DNA of 64,000 nt from Halorubrum sp. Atlit-26R (GTDB taxonomy: Archaea; Halobacteriota; Halobacteria; Halobacteriales; Haloferacaceae): positions 1 to 64,000 of the forward strand of contig NZ_QPLT01000005.1 of NCBI RefSeq assembly GCF_003666015.1, given 5' to 3'. The position numbers were made by a program, and so were the translations under genes. Below the pieces are notes generated by a model that had not been told where the DNA came from, made no database searches, and worked only from the letters and a program-made list of their open reading frames with translations. Of the stretch, positions 8,093-15,687 are shown piece after piece (the first letter of the stretch is position 1; the number at the start of each line of letters is the position of its first letter).

Positions 8093-9406
8093 GTGTCCCG
8101 ACACTCGCGCACCGCGTTCGGCACGGTTCGGCGCGTCGCCGACCTCGCGATCGACCGGCAGGCGACGTTCCTCGCGGCCGCCATCGCCTACTACGCGTTC
8201 GTCTCGCTCGTCCCCGCGCTCCTGCTGCTCGTCGTCGTCGCCACCGCCGTCTTCGGCGAGACCGTCGCCGCGGAGCTGGTCGCGTCGACGGGCGAGTTCC
8301 TCACGCCGGCCGGCGAGGAGGCGGTCGTCGCCGCCGTCTCCTCGGCCGGCGGCCGGACCGGCGCGGGCCTGCTCGGGCTCGGCGTGCTGCTCTGGTCGAC
8401 GCTGAAGGTGTTCCGCGGGCTCGACACGGCGTTCGTCTCGCTGTACGGCGGCGACGAGACGCCGGGCTTCCTCAAGCAGGTCGCCGACGCCGCCTCGGTC
8501 GTCGTCGCCGTCGGCGTCGGCATCGGCGTGATGGTCGCGGTCGGCGCGTTCGTCGCGGCCGCGGACGCGGTCCCGCTGGTCGAGGCGGCGAGCGTCCTCG
8601 CTCTCCCCCTCTTCCTCGCCGTCGTCTTCCTCCCGATGTACTACATCCTCCCGCAGCCGACGATCGGCGTCCGCGAGGCGCTGCCGGGCGCGGCGTTCGC
8701 GGCGGTCTGCTGGACGCTGCTCCAGGCCGGCTTTCAGGTGTACGCCGCGGGCGCCGCGCAGTACCAGGTGTACGGCGTCATCGGCGGGGTCCTCCTCTTG
8801 GTCACCTGGCTGTACCTCGCGGCCGTCGTCGTCGTCCTCGGCGGCGCGGTCAACGTCGTGCTCGCGGGGCGGGGCGGCGACGGCGACGACTTCCGGGACG
8901 GCGGGTCGGGGGGCCCAGTCACCCCCTCGAACGACGCCGCGGACCGGCAGTTACAACAGGACCGCGACCGACCCACGGGTATGAACGGCGAGTCGGATCC
9001 CGACGGGGACGACGGCGAGCGGCCGCGCGGCGCGCCGGACGTCGCCGCCCTCGAAGCGGAAGTCCGGGAGCTGCGGTCGCAGCTCGACGAGTTCGAGGAC
9101 GACGTGGAACGCCGCACGGTCGACAAGCCCGAGGTCGAGTCGGAGCTGAAGCGCTACGTGCGCTCGCGGATGCGGCGCGGCCACGCCCGCGGCTGGGGCC
9201 CGTACCTCGTGCTGCTGTACGGCACCGTGCTGACGCTCGCGGCGCTGACCTCGCTTCAGGGGATCTACGCGGTCGGCGCCATCGTCGTCCTCGGGCTGTC
9301 GACGCTCGGCCTCTACACGATATTCGTCGTCGTCGGCATCGGCCTCAACCTGATCGAGACGCCCGGCAAGGCGCTCGACTACGCCCGCCGCCGCGGCGAT
9401 GACTGA
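8093..9406 (+). CDS. YihY/BrkB-type membrane protein fused to a haloarchaeal coiled-coil/membrane domain
   Basis: 437 aa. GTG at 8093 is chosen (VSRHSRTAFGTV) because a TATA-like cttttgt lies about 28 bases upstream; an in-frame TTG at 8066 is the alternative. Residues about 15-265 form a six-helix YihY/BrkB domain (AAIAYYAFVSLVPALLLLVV near the start, LLLVTWLYLAAVVVVLGG at the end). After a Gly/Asp linker comes a separate module: an acidic coiled coil (ALEAEVRELRSQLDEFEDD), the motif KRYVRSRMRRGHARGWGP, and two membrane segments. No stop separates them. An internal ATG at 8981 (MNGESDPDGDD) could also yield the second module alone. BrkB was once annotated as RNase BN; that activity is not supported for this family. 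Confidence 0.85.
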   Translation: MSRHSRTAFGTVRRVADLAIDRQATFLAAAIAYYAFVSLVPALLLLVVVATAVFGETVAAELVASTGEFLTPAGEEAVVAAVSSAGGRTGAGLLGLGVLLWSTLKVFRGLDTAFVSLYGGDETPGFLKQVADAASVVVAVGVGIGVMVAVGAFVAAADAVPLVEAASVLALPLFLAVVFLPMYYILPQPTIGVREALPGAAFAAVCWTLLQAGFQVYAAGAAQYQVYGVIGGVLLLVTWLYLAAVVVVLGGAVNVVLAGRGGDGDDFRDGGSGGPVTPSNDAADRQLQQDRDRPTGMNGESDPDGDDGERPRGAPDVAALEAEVRELRSQLDEFEDDVERRTVDKPEVESELKRYVRSRMRRGHARGWGPYLVLLYGTVLTLAALTSLQGIYAVGAIVVLGLSTLGLYTIFVVVGIGLNLIETPGKALDYARRRGDD

Positions 9407-9448
9407 CGCGGCGACCGCCCCGCTGCCGACTCTCAGGGTGATCGACGC

Positions 9449-10435
9449 GTGACCGGACTCGTCGCCGCCGAGCGCGGGCTGGGCGAGACCGCGTTCGTCG
9501 ACGCGCTCCCGGAGTTCGTCGTGGTCTCATTCGCGGCCGTCACCCACCTCGCGGACCCGTGGTTCCTCTTCGCGCTGCTCGCGGTCGGCTACTGGTTCGC
9601 GACCGAGGGGGTCGCGGGGTCGCCGCGCCGCGCCGGCGCGACGGCCATCGCGGCCGTCACCTGCGCGTACGCCGCGACGGCGCTCGGGAAGGCGTGGTTC
9701 GCGGTCCCCCGGCCGCCCGGGGCGATGCCCCCCGCCGACGTCCCGACGTGGCTCCCCGCGCTCCTGTCCGGCTGGTACGAGGCGCAGGTGCTCTCCGACG
9801 GGTTCGGGTTCCCGAGCGGCCACGCCACCGGCGGCGCGGCGGCGTACCTCGCCGTGGCCCTGCTGTACGACCGGTTCTGGACGGACCGAGGCCGCTACCT
9901 CGCGGCCGGGGCGGTCGCCGTCGCCGTCGCGGCCTCGCGGGTGATCATCGAGGTCCACTACCTCGTCGACGTGCTCGCGGGGCTCGTCGTCGGCGCGGGG
10001 ACGGTCGCCGTCGCGCTGCGGCTCGCCGGCGACCCGCGGTTCCGGCGCTCGACGGACCCGGCAGCGGCGGCCGGCCCGACCGCCGCGCTGAACCCCGCCC
10101 CGGCGTTCCTGCTCGCGGCCGTCGTCTCGACGGGCGCGCTGGCGGTCGCCGTCGCCGGCGGCCACACCGGCGAGGTGGTCGAGGCGGGCATCGGAATCGC
10201 CACCGGCGCCGGCGGCGCGGTCGGCTGGCGGCTCGTCGAGGGCGACGAGCCCGCCGTCCCGGTCCGCGTCGCGGTCCCCGCGCTCGCGGTCACCGGCGGG
10301 CTCTGGGTCGGCGCGTACGCCCTCGCGGGGACGCTCCCGGTGACGCTCGTCGCCACGACCGCCGCCGTGGTCGCTGTGGTCGCGCTGCCCGCGCTGCCGG
10401 AGCGGATCGGGGCGATGAGCGGCGCCCGGAACTGA
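9449..10435 (+). CDS. PAP2-superfamily membrane phosphatase
   Basis: 328 aa. GTG start 42 bases after the preceding gene. The three-part PAP2 active site is complete: GKAWFAVPRP (about 86-95), PSGHA (about 127-131) and SRVIIEVHYLVDVLAG (about 165-180), with the nucleophilic His in the last. Membrane segments surround these and continue through a hydrophobic C-terminal half of about 110 residues. Family members dephosphorylate lipid phosphates such as phosphatidic acid or polyprenyl diphosphate; the substrate here is unknown. Possibly co-transcribed with the BrkB gene. Confidence 0.9.
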   Translation: MTGLVAAERGLGETAFVDALPEFVVVSFAAVTHLADPWFLFALLAVGYWFATEGVAGSPRRAGATAIAAVTCAYAATALGKAWFAVPRPPGAMPPADVPTWLPALLSGWYEAQVLSDGFGFPSGHATGGAAAYLAVALLYDRFWTDRGRYLAAGAVAVAVAASRVIIEVHYLVDVLAGLVVGAGTVAVALRLAGDPRFRRSTDPAAAAGPTAALNPAPAFLLAAVVSTGALAVAVAGGHTGEVVEAGIGIATGAGGAVGWRLVEGDEPAVPVRVAVPALAVTGGLWVGAYALAGTLPVTLVATTAAVVAVVALPALPERIGAMSGARN

Positions 10436-10439
10436 GTCG

Positions 10440-10449
10440 TTTTTTTTTT
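10440..10449 (+). terminator. Poly-T terminator after the PAP2 gene
   Basis: Ten consecutive T residues on the plus strand start 5 bases after the PAP2 stop codon. Archaeal RNA polymerase terminates on U-tracts without needing a hairpin. It is one of the longest T runs in this GC-rich window. Confidence 0.75.
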
Positions 10450-10556
10450 AAGCGGTCGTCGCGACGCCGTCGCGGTTCCCGCCCGACCGCAAATCCCCGT
10501 CGACCGACGAGCGCGGCGCTACCGGGCTTCGGAAAACGGGAGAGAACGCCGCCGAG

Positions 10557-11003
10557 TCAGTCGTCTTCGAGCGCCTGCGCGATGCGCTGGAGCTGTCGAG
10601 TCGCGTCGCGGACCTCGTCGCGGAGCTGGCGCACCTCGCGGACGAGCTCCTCGTTGCCGCCGTCGTCGCCGCGAGCGCCCTGCTCGCCCTGCGCGCCGGG
10701 GCCGCCGCCCATGCCGGGCGGGCCGCCCGCGCCGCCGGGGCCGCCGCCCCCGCCCATCATGCCGGACATCATCTGCGCGAAGGGGTTGCCGCCGCCCCCG
10801 CCGCCCATCCCGGGCGGGCCGCCGCCGCCCATCATCTCCTCGGGGTCGGGCCGGTCGCCCTCCTCGCGCTCCTGCTCGCGTCGCTCGCGGATCTCCTCGA
10901 CGCGCTCGCGGAAGGACTTCTCCTCGCCGTCGTCGCCCTCGGCGGACGCGTCCTGTTCGCCGGCCTCGCCGTTCTCGGGGTCGGTGGCGTCGTCGTCTGC
11001 CAT
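10557..11003 (-). CDS. Haloarchaeal Gly/Met-rich acidic protein, unknown function
   Basis: 148 aa. Acidic charged N-terminus (residues 1-55, with RERVEEIRERREQEREEG), a low-complexity middle made of Gly, Pro and Met (about 56-110, with runs like MMGGGG and the island NPFAQMMSGMM), and a C-terminal coiled coil (ELVREVRQLRDEVRDATRQL). The layout suggests an oligomeric protein with a flexible centre. No catalytic motif. Two possible promoters: a weak one near 11028 and a TTTATAA at 11062. Confidence 0.75.
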   Translation of the reverse strand: MADDDATDPENGEAGEQDASAEGDDGEEKSFRERVEEIRERREQEREEGDRPDPEEMMGGGGPPGMGGGGGGNPFAQMMSGMMGGGGGPGGAGGPPGMGGGPGAQGEQGARGDDGGNEELVREVRQLRDEVRDATRQLQRIAQALEDD

Positions 11004-11141
11004 GCGCCACGGTTCGGCGGCGCCGCCGAAAAGGGTTGCCGTGGCGTCCGCGACGGTGCGTTTATAAGTCGGCGTCGGCGGCCGCGTCGCGGCCGTCCCG
11101 AACGCCCCCCTCGTGGCCGCGCCACGCTCGCGACCGACGCC

Positions 11142-12119
11142 TCACTCGTGGCCGGAGACGCGGACCGGCTCGTACGGCGCTTCGAGCCACTCCAGATCGG
11201 AGTCGGAGAGGTCGACGTCGAGCGCCTCGACGGCGTCTTCGAGGTGTTCGACGCTCGTCGTGCCGACGATGGGCGTGTCGACCGACTCCTTGTGGAACAG
11301 CCACGCCAAGGCGATCTGGGCCATCTTCACGCCCTTCTCGGCGGCGAGCTCCTCGACGCGCTCGTTGACGGTCGGGCCGCCGCCCTCGCGGTACGGGTGC
11401 GCGTAGAGGTGATCCTCGGTCCGTCCCCGCAGCGTCGCGTCGACGTCCTCGTGGGGGCGCGTCAGGTAGCCGCGCGCGAGCGGGCTCCACGGCATCACGC
11501 CGACGTTCTCCTTCTCACACAGCGGCAGCATCTCGCGCTCCTCCTCGCGGTACGCGAGGTTGTAGTGGTTCTGCATCGTGGCGAACCGCTCGTACCCCTC
11601 CCGGTCGCTCGCGTGGAGTGACTCCGCGAACTGGTGGGCCCACATCGAGGAGGCGCCGATGTAGCGGACGTCGCCGCGCCGCACCGCGTCGTCGAGCGCG
11701 GCGAGGGTCTCCTCGATCGGGGTGTCGTCGTCCCAGCGATGGATCTGGTACAGGTCGATCGTGTCCATCCCGAGGCGGTCGAGGGAGTTCGACAGCTCCT
11801 GTTCGATCGCCTTCCGCGAGAGCCCGCCGGAGTTGGGGTTCGACTCGTCCATCTGGAAGTACCCCTTCGTGGCCACGACGAACTCGTCGCGGTCGTACCC
11901 GTCGAGCGCCTCGCCGAGGACGCGCTCGCTCTCGCCGTTCGAGTACATGTTGGCGGTGTCGAAGAAGTTCACCCCGAGGTCGATCGCGCGCTCGATCAGC
12001 TCTTTCCCGTCCTCTTCGTCGAGGACCCACTCGCGCCAGTCGGGGTCGCCGAAGCTCATACAGCCGAGGCAGATCTTCGAGACGGTGGTGCCGGTGTTCC
12101 CGAGTGTCGTGTACTCCAT
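11142..12119 (-). CDS. Aldo/keto reductase
   Basis: 325 aa, full length for the AKR (beta/alpha)8 barrel. NAD(P)H-dependent oxidoreductase of unknown substrate. The catalytic tetrad is visible: Asp and Tyr in FFDTANMYSNGESE (about 50-63), Lys in FVVATKGYF (about 80-88) and His in DLYQIHRWDDDTP (about 120-132). The phosphate-binding tail IVGTTSVEHLEDAV fits NADPH use. It resembles the yajO/general-stress subgroup. A TATA-like gctttttgt on the minus strand about 27 bases before the ATG supports the start. Confidence 0.93.
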   Translation of the reverse strand: MEYTTLGNTGTTVSKICLGCMSFGDPDWREWVLDEEDGKELIERAIDLGVNFFDTANMYSNGESERVLGEALDGYDRDEFVVATKGYFQMDESNPNSGGLSRKAIEQELSNSLDRLGMDTIDLYQIHRWDDDTPIEETLAALDDAVRRGDVRYIGASSMWAHQFAESLHASDREGYERFATMQNHYNLAYREEEREMLPLCEKENVGVMPWSPLARGYLTRPHEDVDATLRGRTEDHLYAHPYREGGGPTVNERVEELAAEKGVKMAQIALAWLFHKESVDTPIVGTTSVEHLEDAVEALDVDLSDSDLEWLEAPYEPVRVSGHE

Positions 12120-12200
12120 ACGCCGATCAGTTCGAGGCGAGACAAAAAGCTACGCGCGGCGGCGGGGACCGCGGGTACAGGACGGTTCGGACCGGGAGAG

Positions 12201-12398
12201 TCACAGATCCCGGAACGACGCGGTGTACACGAGGAACGCGCCGGTGAGGATGACGAACGCGAGGAAGGTGACGAGCGCGAGCACGTTCGCGACCGGCGCG
12301 AGCGAGGCGAGGAAGGGCTCGCCGGTCGAGTCGAGCACTAAGACCGCGAGGAGGGCGGCGATCAGGCCGAGCAGCCAGTTCGTGAGGATCTCGTCCAT
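12201..12398 (-). CDS. Small membrane protein, unknown
   Basis: 65 aa, beginning MDEILTNWLLGLIAALLAVL. Two membrane segments (about 8-22 and 38-60) with a short loop DSTGEPFLASLAP between. Start chosen at the ATG facing the photolyase gene; a minus-strand tttttatcg lies about 27 bases upstream of it. The frame remains open further upstream, but that part is antisense to the photolyase gene. No homology recognised; function unknown. Confidence 0.7.
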   Translation of the reverse strand: MDEILTNWLLGLIAALLAVLVLDSTGEPFLASLAPVANVLALVTFLAFVILTGAFLVYTASFRDL

Positions 12399-12491
12399 GG
12401 CCCGCCCGACACGCGCGGGCGATAAAAAGCCGCGGATGCGGCGACGACGGAGCGATCGGAGACGGCGGACGCCGCGCGCGCCGCCGGAGCT

Positions 12492-14306
12492 ATGCCGCTC
12501 GCGCACCTGAGTCCCGTCGTGAGCGACCGGACGACCTGCTGGCTGCTCGGCGACCAGCTCAATCCCGACCTCGACGTCCTCGACGCGGCCGACGACGTGC
12601 TGCTGATCGAGGCGCACGGGTTCGCCGACCGGAAGCCGTACCACGCCCACAAGCTGACGCTCGTGTTCTCGGCGATGCGGCACTTCCGCGACGAGCTCCG
12701 CGAGCGCGGCCGCGACGTGACGTACGTGCGGGCCGAGTCGTTCGGCGAGGGGCTCGACGAGTTCTTCGCGGAGCGACGGGCGGAAACGGGCGGCCGGGAC
12801 GGCGACGGCGAGGACGGCGACGGTGACGGCGACGACAGCCCGCATCTGCGACTCATGCGCCCGGCGAGCCACGGCGCCGGCGAGCGGCTCCGCGAACTGG
12901 TCGCCGAGCGCGGCGGGACCCTCGAACTCGTCGACAACGAGCTGTTCTGGACGACGCCGAGCGACTGGCGCGAGTGGACCGGGGGCGAGGAGGGCGACGG
13001 CGGCGACGAGGATGGCGACGGACCGCTCGTCGGCGCCGACGGGGCCGCCGAGCGAACGTACCGGCAGGAGCACTGGTACCGTCACGTCCGCCGCGAGACG
13101 GGCGTGCTGATGGACGACGGCGAGCCGGTCGGCGGCGAGTGGAACTACGACGACCTGAATCAGGAGACGCCGCCGGACGACTGGGAGCCGCCCGGGCGGC
13201 CGGCGTTCGGGCCGGACGAGCTGACCCGCGAGACCCACGCGTGGGTGTGCGACCGGTTCGACACGTGGGGGAACGACTCGCTCGACGGGTTCGCGTGGCC
13301 GGTCACGCGCGAGGCGGCCCTAAAGGCGCTCGACCGCTTCGTGCGCGAGGGGCTCCCCGCGTTCGGTCGGTATCAGGACGCGATGGTCGGCGGCGAGCCG
13401 TTCCTGTCGCACTCGCTGCTCTCGCCCGCGATCAACCTCGGGCTGCTCGACCCGCGCGAACCGGTGCGGGCGGTCGAGCGCGCCTACGCGGAGCGCGGCG
13501 TCGGGCCGGGCGGGTACGACCCCGCCGAGCACGGCGAGGTCGGCGCGGGTGCGGCGGCGACGTCGCTCGACGAGTTCGGTGACGACGCGGGCGAGGGCGC
13601 GGGCGACGGTGCCGAGGAGGAGACGGAAGCGGCGACGCGCGAGGAGCCTGCCCCCGTCCCACTCAACGCCGCGGAGGGGTTCGTCAGGCAGGTGATCGGC
13701 TGGCGGGAGTTCGTGCGCCACGTCTACCGCGAGGCGATGCCCGAGTTGGCCGACGCGAACCGATTAGAGCAGGAGCGGGACCTGCCGCCCGCGTACTGGG
13801 ACGGCGACACCGACATGCGGTGTCTCTCGGAGGCGGTCGGTCACGTCCGCGAGTACGGCTACGCCCACCACATCGAGCGGCTGATGGTGCTGTCGAACTT
13901 CGCGCTCGTCTACGGCGCCGACCCCGCGGAACTGAACGAGTGGTTCCACCTCGGGTTCGTCGACGCGTACCACTGGGTGACGACGCCGAACGTCGTCGCG
14001 ATGGGGTCGTTCGGCACGGACGTGCTCTCCTCGAAGCCGTACGCCTCCTCCGGAAGCTACGTCAACCGGATGAGCGACCACTGCGCGGACTGCCGGTACG
14101 CCGTCTCGCGGACCACGGGCGAGGGCGCCTGCCCGTTCAACGCGCTCTACTGGGATTTCTTAAAGGAGAACGAGGAGACGCTGCGCGGCACCGGGCGGAT
14201 GGGGCTGATGTACTCGCACGTCGACGGCAAGGACGACGCGGAGTGGGAGTCGATCCGCGAGCGCGCGGACCGAGTGCGAGAGAAGGCGGCGGACGGGGAG
14301 TTGTAG
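12492..14306 (+). CDS. Cryptochrome/photolyase family protein, Fe-S type
   Basis: 604 aa, longer than the roughly 500 aa usual for this FeS-BCP/(6-4) photolyase group. The N-terminal Rossmann-like domain starts CWLLGDQLNPDLDVL and holds HKLTLVFSAMRHF. The helical FAD domain includes REFVRHVYREAMP, HIERLMVLSNFAL and DAYHWVTTPNVVAMGSFGTD. Cys residues in SDHCADCRYAV and GEGACPFNALYWDF, with an upstream Cys (DMRCLSEAV), are placed to hold the 4Fe-4S cluster typical of the group. The extra length is mainly three acidic low-complexity inserts near residues 97-117, 160-180 and 350-390. It likely repairs UV lesions with light; whether (6-4) or CPD cannot be told. A GTG at 12519 is an alternative start. 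Confidence 0.9.
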   Translation: MPLAHLSPVVSDRTTCWLLGDQLNPDLDVLDAADDVLLIEAHGFADRKPYHAHKLTLVFSAMRHFRDELRERGRDVTYVRAESFGEGLDEFFAERRAETGGRDGDGEDGDGDGDDSPHLRLMRPASHGAGERLRELVAERGGTLELVDNELFWTTPSDWREWTGGEEGDGGDEDGDGPLVGADGAAERTYRQEHWYRHVRRETGVLMDDGEPVGGEWNYDDLNQETPPDDWEPPGRPAFGPDELTRETHAWVCDRFDTWGNDSLDGFAWPVTREAALKALDRFVREGLPAFGRYQDAMVGGEPFLSHSLLSPAINLGLLDPREPVRAVERAYAERGVGPGGYDPAEHGEVGAGAAATSLDEFGDDAGEGAGDGAEEETEAATREEPAPVPLNAAEGFVRQVIGWREFVRHVYREAMPELADANRLEQERDLPPAYWDGDTDMRCLSEAVGHVREYGYAHHIERLMVLSNFALVYGADPAELNEWFHLGFVDAYHWVTTPNVVAMGSFGTDVLSSKPYASSGSYVNRMSDHCADCRYAVSRTTGEGACPFNALYWDFLKENEETLRGTGRMGLMYSHVDGKDDAEWESIRERADRVREKAADGEL

Positions 14307-14309
14307 GCG

Positions 14310-14555
14310 TTACTCGCCGCTCGCGAGCTGACGCAGCCGCGGGAGCGCCTGCTCGTAGCCGAGCGCGACGACGCCGACGTACAGCGCGAGCAGCCCCATG
14401 CCGACGGCCCAGGCGCCGAGAACGAGCTCACCGCCCGAGACCGCCGAGAGCCCGAAGCGTTCGAGGACGACGCCGACCGCGGCGGCCGCGCCGGCACCGA
14501 GGGTGACGGCGAGGAGTTCGACGAGTTCGACCGCGACGGCAGGTACTTCGACCAT
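14310..14555 (-). CDS. Small membrane protein, unknown
   Basis: 81 aa; stop codon lies 3 bases from the photolyase stop, convergent. Two hydrophobic stretches (about 5-33 and 44-66) separated by LERFGLSAVSGGEL, then a basic-acidic tail QALPRLRQLASGE. Of the type common next to haloarchaeal cryptochrome/photolyase genes, but no functional motif is visible. Confidence 0.75.
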   Translation of the reverse strand: MVEVPAVAVELVELLAVTLGAGAAAAVGVVLERFGLSAVSGGELVLGAWAVGMGLLALYVGVVALGYEQALPRLRQLASGE

Positions 14556-14651
14556 ACCCGAGGGGAACGGCCGGTGATTATGAGTCTTTCGAGAGAACGG
14601 TGAACGCCGAGCGGGCGTCGACGACGGCCGAGGCGTCCGGGTCGCGTGCGG

Positions 14652-14831
14652 TCACTTCAGCCCGAACGAGCGCATGGCAGTGTCGACGAGCCCCTTCGCG
14701 ATCAGGGCGAGGCCGGCGATGAGGAGCAGTACGGCGCCGGCGATGACGGGATCGCGGACGGCGATGATGCCGACCGCGACGAAGACGACGAGAACCCCGG
14801 CGATGCCTTCGAGACCCAGAGTGTCGCGCAT
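14652..14831 (-). CDS. Small two-helix membrane protein, unknown
   Basis: 59 aa, [20 protein letters not shown] at the start and RSFGLK at the end. Two membrane helices (about 8-25 and 28-47) flank IAVRDP. The minus-strand TATA-like ttttaag at about 14857 sits 27 bases upstream of the ATG, which argues for a real, leaderless gene in spite of its size. The pattern resembles short conserved haloarchaeal membrane proteins; function unknown. Confidence 0.72.
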   Translation of the reverse strand: MRDTLGLEGIAGVLVVFVAVGIIAVRDPVIAGAVLLLIAGLALIAKGLVDTAMRSFGLK

Positions 14832-14925
14832 GTCGTCGGGTGGTTCTCGGTCGTGCTTAAAAGGAGATGATTTCGCAGCGGAGAGCGGCCCTTTTATTTC
14901 CGCGAACGCGTATCACCGCGTACGC

Positions 14926-15216
14926 ATGAGCAACGGAGACGGCGGCGGTCGGAACGACCTCCGGATGCCCGACGACGACGAGGTGTTCGCGGAGGTCGTC
15001 GAGATGCTCGGCGCGAACCGCGTCAAGGTGCGCTGCGCGGACGGGAAACAGCGAACCGCGCGCATCCCCGGCCGGATGCAAAAGCGCGTGTGGATCCGGG
15101 AAGACGACATCGTCCTCGTCGAGCCGTGGGACTGGCAGGACGAGAAGGCCGACATCTCGTGGCGCTACGAGAAGAGCGAGGCGGAACAGCTCCGCGAGGA
15201 AGGCCACTTACAGTAA
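14926..15216 (+). CDS. eif1A: Translation initiation factor aIF1A
   Basis: 96 aa, typical size. An OB-fold factor that binds the 30S A site and promotes mRNA scanning and start selection. The signature region is clear: [19 protein letters not shown] (about 25-43), then [20 protein letters not shown] and [16 protein letters not shown]-terminal tail is flexible ([15 protein letters not shown]). Start ATG follows a TATA-like cttttatttc at 14890-14899 by about 28 bases. Monocistronic; element A and its 57-bp units begin about 30 bases after the stop. Confidence 0.97.
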   Translation: MSNGDGGGRNDLRMPDDDEVFAEVVEMLGANRVKVRCADGKQRTARIPGRMQKRVWIREDDIVLVEPWDWQDEKADISWRYEKSEAEQLREEGHLQ

Positions 15217-15244
15217 GTCAGTGAGCGCGGATCGGCAGTTAACA

Positions 15245-15358
15245 CCGCCGGACCCTCAGCCGCTCGTTTATAAATAGCTGACTCCAGAACGATCTCGACC
15301 ACCTCCAAAGCCCCAACCGCTCGGCTATACGTGGCTGGCCACTGATCGACGGGAAAGA
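15245..15358. repeat. 57-bp tandem units next to element A
   Basis: Two units precede the 3' edge of element A, read on the minus strand. CTCCAAAG-type motifs at 15304 and 15361 are exactly 57 bases apart, and the ccgctcg motifs ending 15323 and 15266 are also 57 apart. The outer unit has a perfect TTTATAAATAG (15267-15277); the inner one has a decayed GCTATACG at the matching place. Each unit repeats the 3'-arm motif of the large element (consensus CGGYTGGGGCTTTGGAGG on the minus strand), decayed in the outer unit. Confidence 0.8.
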
Positions 15359-15607
15359 CCTCCAAAGCCCCAGCCGCGAGGCGGGCGCACACTCGCTGTG
15401 CTCCTCGGTCGCTCGTTTCACTCGCTCCCTGCGGTGCTTACTTCGTCTGCGCCCGCCTCGCGGCTGCCCCTTTGAGTCCCGCCCCGCACCGCTCCGCACA
15501 GCACCTCACGCCTCCCCAGCCTCGTCAGTCGCCCTCGCTCCGCTTCGGGCGACTGACTCCCTCGCGCGGCGCTGCTCGGCCGCGGGGCGGCCTCGCAGGC
15601 GCGCGCC
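15359..15607 (-). repeat. Structured dispersed element, copy A (candidate ncRNA)
   Basis: 249 bp, read on the minus strand. Helix 1 has an inner GGCCGC/GCGGCC pair; helix 2 is an 11-bp hairpin GTCAGTCGCCC/GGGCGACTGAC; helix 3 is a perfect 19-bp stem CAGCCGCGAGGCGGGCGCA (plus-strand arms 15371-15389 and 15448-15466). Linkers match the other copies: GAGGCTGGGGAGGCGTGAGG, GGGACTCAAAGGGG and, inside helix 3, a variant GAAGTAAGCACCG instead of GACGTAAGCAC. No clear TATA box lies before helix 1 in this copy. There is no plausible reading frame. Sits between eif1A and the ATP-grasp gene. Confidence 0.8.
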
Positions 15608-15687
15608 ACCGCATTTCGTAACGCGTTCGTGTCGCCGCCACGCACCGCTCGCGCGGTTTTTAAGTCCGAACAGCCCCCAACGACGCT

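Noticed and set aside
7648-9402. 584-residue Arg-rich frame crossing trm1 and the BrkB gene
   Set aside because: An out-of-frame Arg/Gly/Pro reading typical of GC-rich DNA; it spans two real genes.
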